This document shows, piece after piece, positions 42,244 to 44,506 of a stretch of 44,506 nt of DNA. Each line of letters begins with the position of its first letter. Within the stretch, counting starts at the first letter, position 1. The stretch is taken from assembly GCA_947476475.1 (NCBI GenBank), contig CANJQT010000019.1:1-44506 (forward strand). The letters run 5' to 3'. The notes under the pieces were generated by a model. It was not told the origin of the DNA, searched no databases, and saw only the letters and a program-made list of their open reading frames with translations. Both the position numbers and the translations under genes were made by a program. The stretch is from Paracoccaceae bacterium. Lineage in GTDB: Bacteria; Pseudomonadota; Alphaproteobacteria; Rhodobacterales; Rhodobacteraceae.

Positions 42244-42639
42244 TCAGAACTGACGGTCGATCATGGCAGGGTCCGGCAATGCCGGGGCCTGCCATTTCCC
42301 TTGCGCGTCCTTTGCCGGTTTCATCTGCTCATCTTCCCGCGCCACTTCATCGCACCGCGTCGGGTTGCCAAGCGCACGCGCTTCGACTTCCAGAACATTG
42401 GCCTCAAAGGCAGGCGGTGGTCCGGTTGGCGGATCCGGGGGCAGGGGTGGTTCGCTCGGAACCCGCCCTTCCTGATGCCGCCCAGGCTGATGTCGCGCGG
42501 ATAGGTCTGGATGCTGGTCATGATGCGCAGTTCGGGCACCCGCCATCGCGGCGATACCTTGTTCCCGCGCCACTTGCTGCGCATTTGGAATCATCGTCGG
42601 CAAACCGACGGGCTGCAACCTGTGAAGATGCTCCGCCAT
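42244..42639 (-). CDS. Small proline-rich hypothetical protein
   Basis: 131 residues from the ATG at 42639, which has GAGGAGG about 8 bp upstream. No family recognised. The chain is hydrophilic with a Pro-rich middle (PSEPPLPPDPPTGPPPAF) and ends VEARALGNPTRCDEVARED then QFs; it lacks membrane segments. It ends 2 bp from preA on the opposite strand. Another minus frame here (42321-42584) is also open, so this may be a spurious or frame-shifted call, but the ribosome site favours it. Confidence 0.45.
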   Translation of the reverse strand: MAEHLHRLQPVGLPTMIPNAQQVAREQGIAAMAGARTAHHDQHPDLSARHQPGRHQEGRVPSEPPLPPDPPTGPPPAFEANVLEVEARALGNPTRCDEVAREDEQMKPAKDAQGKWQAPALPDPAMIDRQF

Positions 42640-42731
42640 CCCTGGCCCCTCCTCGATCGAAGAAGCCCCCACCGTCTCCAGTGTGGCGCGCGTCCCTTAA
42701 ATGCCAGTTAACGCATGGCGGGCGGGTCCGG

Positions 42732-43448
42732 TCACTTGCCCACCGGGCCGGCAATCCTATCCACCGGATAGACCAGACCGGCCGAAATGATCAGTTTGGC
42801 CGCATCCTCGACCCCAATCCGGTCCAGCATGATCACATCCCGGCGCGGGACATACAGAAGGAAACCAGAGGTCGGGTTGGGCGTTGTCGCCAAAAACACG
42901 GTCAGGATTTCGTCATCGACAGGGATCTTCTCGGCAATCTCGCCCTTGGCAGCAGTCGACACAAAACCGACGCCCCACATGCCCTTGCGCGGATATTCGA
43001 CCAGACAGGCCCGGTCGAACTTCGCGTCACCTTGCGCAAAGACCGTCTCGGCGATCTGCTTCAGACCATTGTAGATCGAGCGGACGAAGGGCATCCTGTC
43101 CACCAGCCGCTCGCCCCAGGCCAGTAAGGAACGGCCGATCAGCCCTTTGGCAATCCAGCCCACGAAAATCGTGAAGATCAGGAAAATCACCACGCCGACG
43201 CCACGCACAGAAACCGGTGTCTCGTAGCCCAGATAGTCGGTCAGCAGTGTATCGGGATGCCAGGCGAACGGTATGAACGGCAGCACCCAGCTGTCGATCC
43301 AGCCGATGATATTCCAGATCAGCCATATGGTCAGACCGATGGGCAGGACAACAACCAGACCAGTCAGGAAGTTGCCGCGAAAACCTGAAAACACGGTGCG
43401 TTTGTGGGGCGGTGTTGACGGCGCGGAAGAGAAGGGATCATTGCTCAT
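42732..43448 (-). CDS. DUF502 domain-containing membrane protein
   Basis: 238 residues. Two membrane segments (~25-50 and ~82-105) are followed by VDRMPFVRSIYNGLKQIAETV, CLVEYPRKGMWGVGFVS and TTPNPTSGFLLYVPRRDV, the family hallmark. The function is unknown; the C-terminal half is probably cytoplasmic. The start at 43448 has AGGA 9 bp upstream. It is 78 bp downstream of psuG on the same strand. Confidence 0.92.
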   Translation of the reverse strand: MSNDPFSSAPSTPPHKRTVFSGFRGNFLTGLVVVLPIGLTIWLIWNIIGWIDSWVLPFIPFAWHPDTLLTDYLGYETPVSVRGVGVVIFLIFTIFVGWIAKGLIGRSLLAWGERLVDRMPFVRSIYNGLKQIAETVFAQGDAKFDRACLVEYPRKGMWGVGFVSTAAKGEIAEKIPVDDEILTVFLATTPNPTSGFLLYVPRRDVIMLDRIGVEDAAKLIISAGLVYPVDRIAGPVGK

Positions 43449-43526
43449 TGCTGGTCATCCTGTTCGCTGGTCCCCATATCTATGCAGGCGGCACCCCGCC
43501 CGCAATAGGATCGTTCCGGGGGCCGC

Positions 43527-44465
43527 TCAGTGCGCGGTCTCTTCCGCCATCGCCCGGGCAATCGCCGCCCCAAGGCGCGCGTTGTTCAGCACCAGTGCGA
43601 TATTGGCGTCAAGCGACCTTCCGTTGGTCAGCTCGAATATCCGTCCAAGCAGGAAGGGCGTCACCGACTTTGCGCCAATGCCCTGCGTCTTGGCTTCCTC
43701 CAGCGCCACCTCGATCACCGGATTGATCACCTCGCGCGGTATTTCTGCGGTTTCCGGAATCGGATTGGCAACCAGCTGACCACCGGGCAGCTTAAGCCGC
43801 GTACGCAAAACCTGCGCCGCTGCAATCTGCTCAGGCCGGTCCATGCGCAAAGGGGCCAACAGGCCGGAACTGCGCGACCAGAAGGCCGGGAAATCCTGCT
43901 GGCCATAGGCAATGACCGGCACGCCCAGAGTTTCTAGAACCTCAAGCGTTTTTGGCAGATCAAGGATAGCCTTCGCACCCGCAGCCACCACCGTCACCGG
44001 GGTTTCGGAAAGCTCGCGTAGGTCGGCCGATATGTCAAAGCTGTGCTCTGCCCCACGATGAACACCGCCGATCCCGCCAGTGGCGAAAACCCTGATGCCA
44101 GCCAGTGCCGCGCAAATCATCGTGGCCGCCACCGTCGTGGCCCCCGTACGCCCCAGCGCCAGACATGCGGCCAGATCGGCACGGCTCAGCTTCATGACAT
44201 CCTTCGCCTGCGCCAAGGCCTCCAGCGCCTCGGCCTCCAGCCCGATGTGGATCTTCCCGCCCATCACCGCAATCGTCGCCGGAACTGCACCATTGGTGCG
44301 CACCTCCTCTTCGACTCGCTGCGCTGTCTCAAGGTTTTGCGGATAGGGCATGCCGTGGGTGATGATGGTCGACTCAAGCGCCACCACTGCTTGCCCGGCA
44401 TCAAGGGCCGCACGCACGTCGCGTGAATAGGTCAGCGGCAGGGCGGGGGGCTGAAGGTGCGTCAC
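43527..44465 (-). CDS. psuG: Pseudouridine-5'-phosphate glycosidase
   Basis: 312 residues. Family phrases: VALESTIITHGMPYPQN, GATTVAATM, RVFATGGIGGVHRGAE and SVTPFLLGRIFELTNGRSLDANIALVLNNA. It cleaves pseudouridine 5'-phosphate to uracil and ribose 5-phosphate. The start is GTG at 44465. That GTG overlaps the stop of the upstream gene in GTGA. The uracil released could enter the nearby PreTA pathway (inference). Confidence 0.94.
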   Translation of the reverse strand: MTHLQPPALPLTYSRDVRAALDAGQAVVALESTIITHGMPYPQNLETAQRVEEEVRTNGAVPATIAVMGGKIHIGLEAEALEALAQAKDVMKLSRADLAACLALGRTGATTVAATMICAALAGIRVFATGGIGGVHRGAEHSFDISADLRELSETPVTVVAAGAKAILDLPKTLEVLETLGVPVIAYGQQDFPAFWSRSSGLLAPLRMDRPEQIAAAQVLRTRLKLPGGQLVANPIPETAEIPREVINPVIEVALEEAKTQGIGAKSVTPFLLGRIFELTNGRSLDANIALVLNNARLGAAIARAMAEETAH

Positions 44466-44506
44466 GATCCGATATCTCCAGAAACGTAAAGGGCGGCGGC
44501 CTCAAG
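44462..44506 (-). CDS. C-terminal end of the upstream gene, probably psuK (partial)
   Basis: The frame is open to the right edge for 14 residues (LEAAALYVSGDIGS) and stops at TGA 44464-44462, overlapping the psuG start by 4 bp. In Rhodobacteraceae the gene next to psuG is usually the pseudouridine kinase of the PfkB family. The fragment is too short to confirm. Confidence 0.4.
   Translation of the reverse strand, partial: LEAAALYVSGDIGS

Noticed and set aside
42279-43127. 282-residue plus-strand frame opposite the DUF502 gene
   Set aside because: Covers a certain DUF502 gene in antisense and has no ribosome site.
1-44506. tRNA, rRNA or insertion sequence
   Set aside because: No cloverleaf, rRNA core or transposase frame was found by reading both strands.

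Overview
The window looks like a piece of chromosome from an alphaproteobacterium of the order Rhodobacterales (Rhodobacter/Roseobacter group). The gene content says so: a gene-transfer-agent type lysis pair (GH108 muramidase plus 3-TM holin), trgA/trgB, a VPLPA-CTERM protein, an ArgC with the GTGCN active site, the DUF2849-cysI-cysH-DUF934 sulfite/APS reductase cluster, AcuI and PreT/PreA. No rRNA, tRNA, CRISPR array, transposase or integrase was seen. Most of the window is housekeeping; the accessory signals are in the gaps.

Layout. 1-2400 (+): the C-terminal part of a polytopic membrane protein and an arylsulfotransferase-fold protein. 2469-5416 (-): purL, bolA, grxD, with a REP-like inverted repeat before the purL stop. 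5552-6145: the debris of two genes (MAPEG fragment joined to an ECF sigma-factor tail), followed on the minus strand by a candidate small RNA and a LysR regulator (6336-7244). 7441-16094 (+): a giant indolepyruvate oxidoreductase, an acyltransferase, murI, a VPLPA-CTERM surface protein, argC, ccmE and the endolysin/holin pair. 16152-17159 (-): a periplasmic Fe3+-binding protein with a possible Iron-Rhodo-box. 17490-21216 (+): a repeat-rich OmpA-family protein, a DUF1203 protein, a candidate FNR-activated small RNA and an XdhC protein. 21260-23975 (-): rlmJ, sulP and infC, which appears to start at ATA. 24185-24592 (+): a membrane-anchored Ala-rich coiled coil. 24678-28696 (-): fpr and the sulfur assimilation operon, divergent from an Lrp/AsnC regulator, then acuI (+). 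30440-31183 (-): a DsbA-family protein. 31349-42242 (+): an amidase, PBP1A, prfB, the cfa-trgA-trgB run and preT-preA. 42244-44506 (-): a small proline-rich hypothetical, a DUF502 membrane protein, psuG and the tail of what is probably psuK.

How the parts fit. PurL makes FGAM; BolA and Grx4 form a [2Fe-2S] handling pair. The cys cluster reduces APS to sulfite and sulfide, with Fpr as a possible electron source. Amidase and PBP1A are paired cell-wall genes and MurI supplies D-glutamate. Cfa, TrgA and TrgB look like a co-transcribed membrane-stress/tellurite unit. PreT/PreA form the reductive pyrimidine dehydrogenase, and PsuG/PsuK degrade pseudouridine, so the right end is biased to pyrimidine salvage.

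The items most worth a second look are two compact intergenic RNAs with C-rich, anti-Shine-Dalgarno-like segments: one on the plus strand (20094-20208) placed where an FNR box would activate it, and one on the minus strand (6149-6232) whose 5' hairpin is capped by a GAAA tetraloop. Several dyads also sit in promoter gaps next to plausible regulators. No tool was run: all family names come from reading motifs in the translated sequence.
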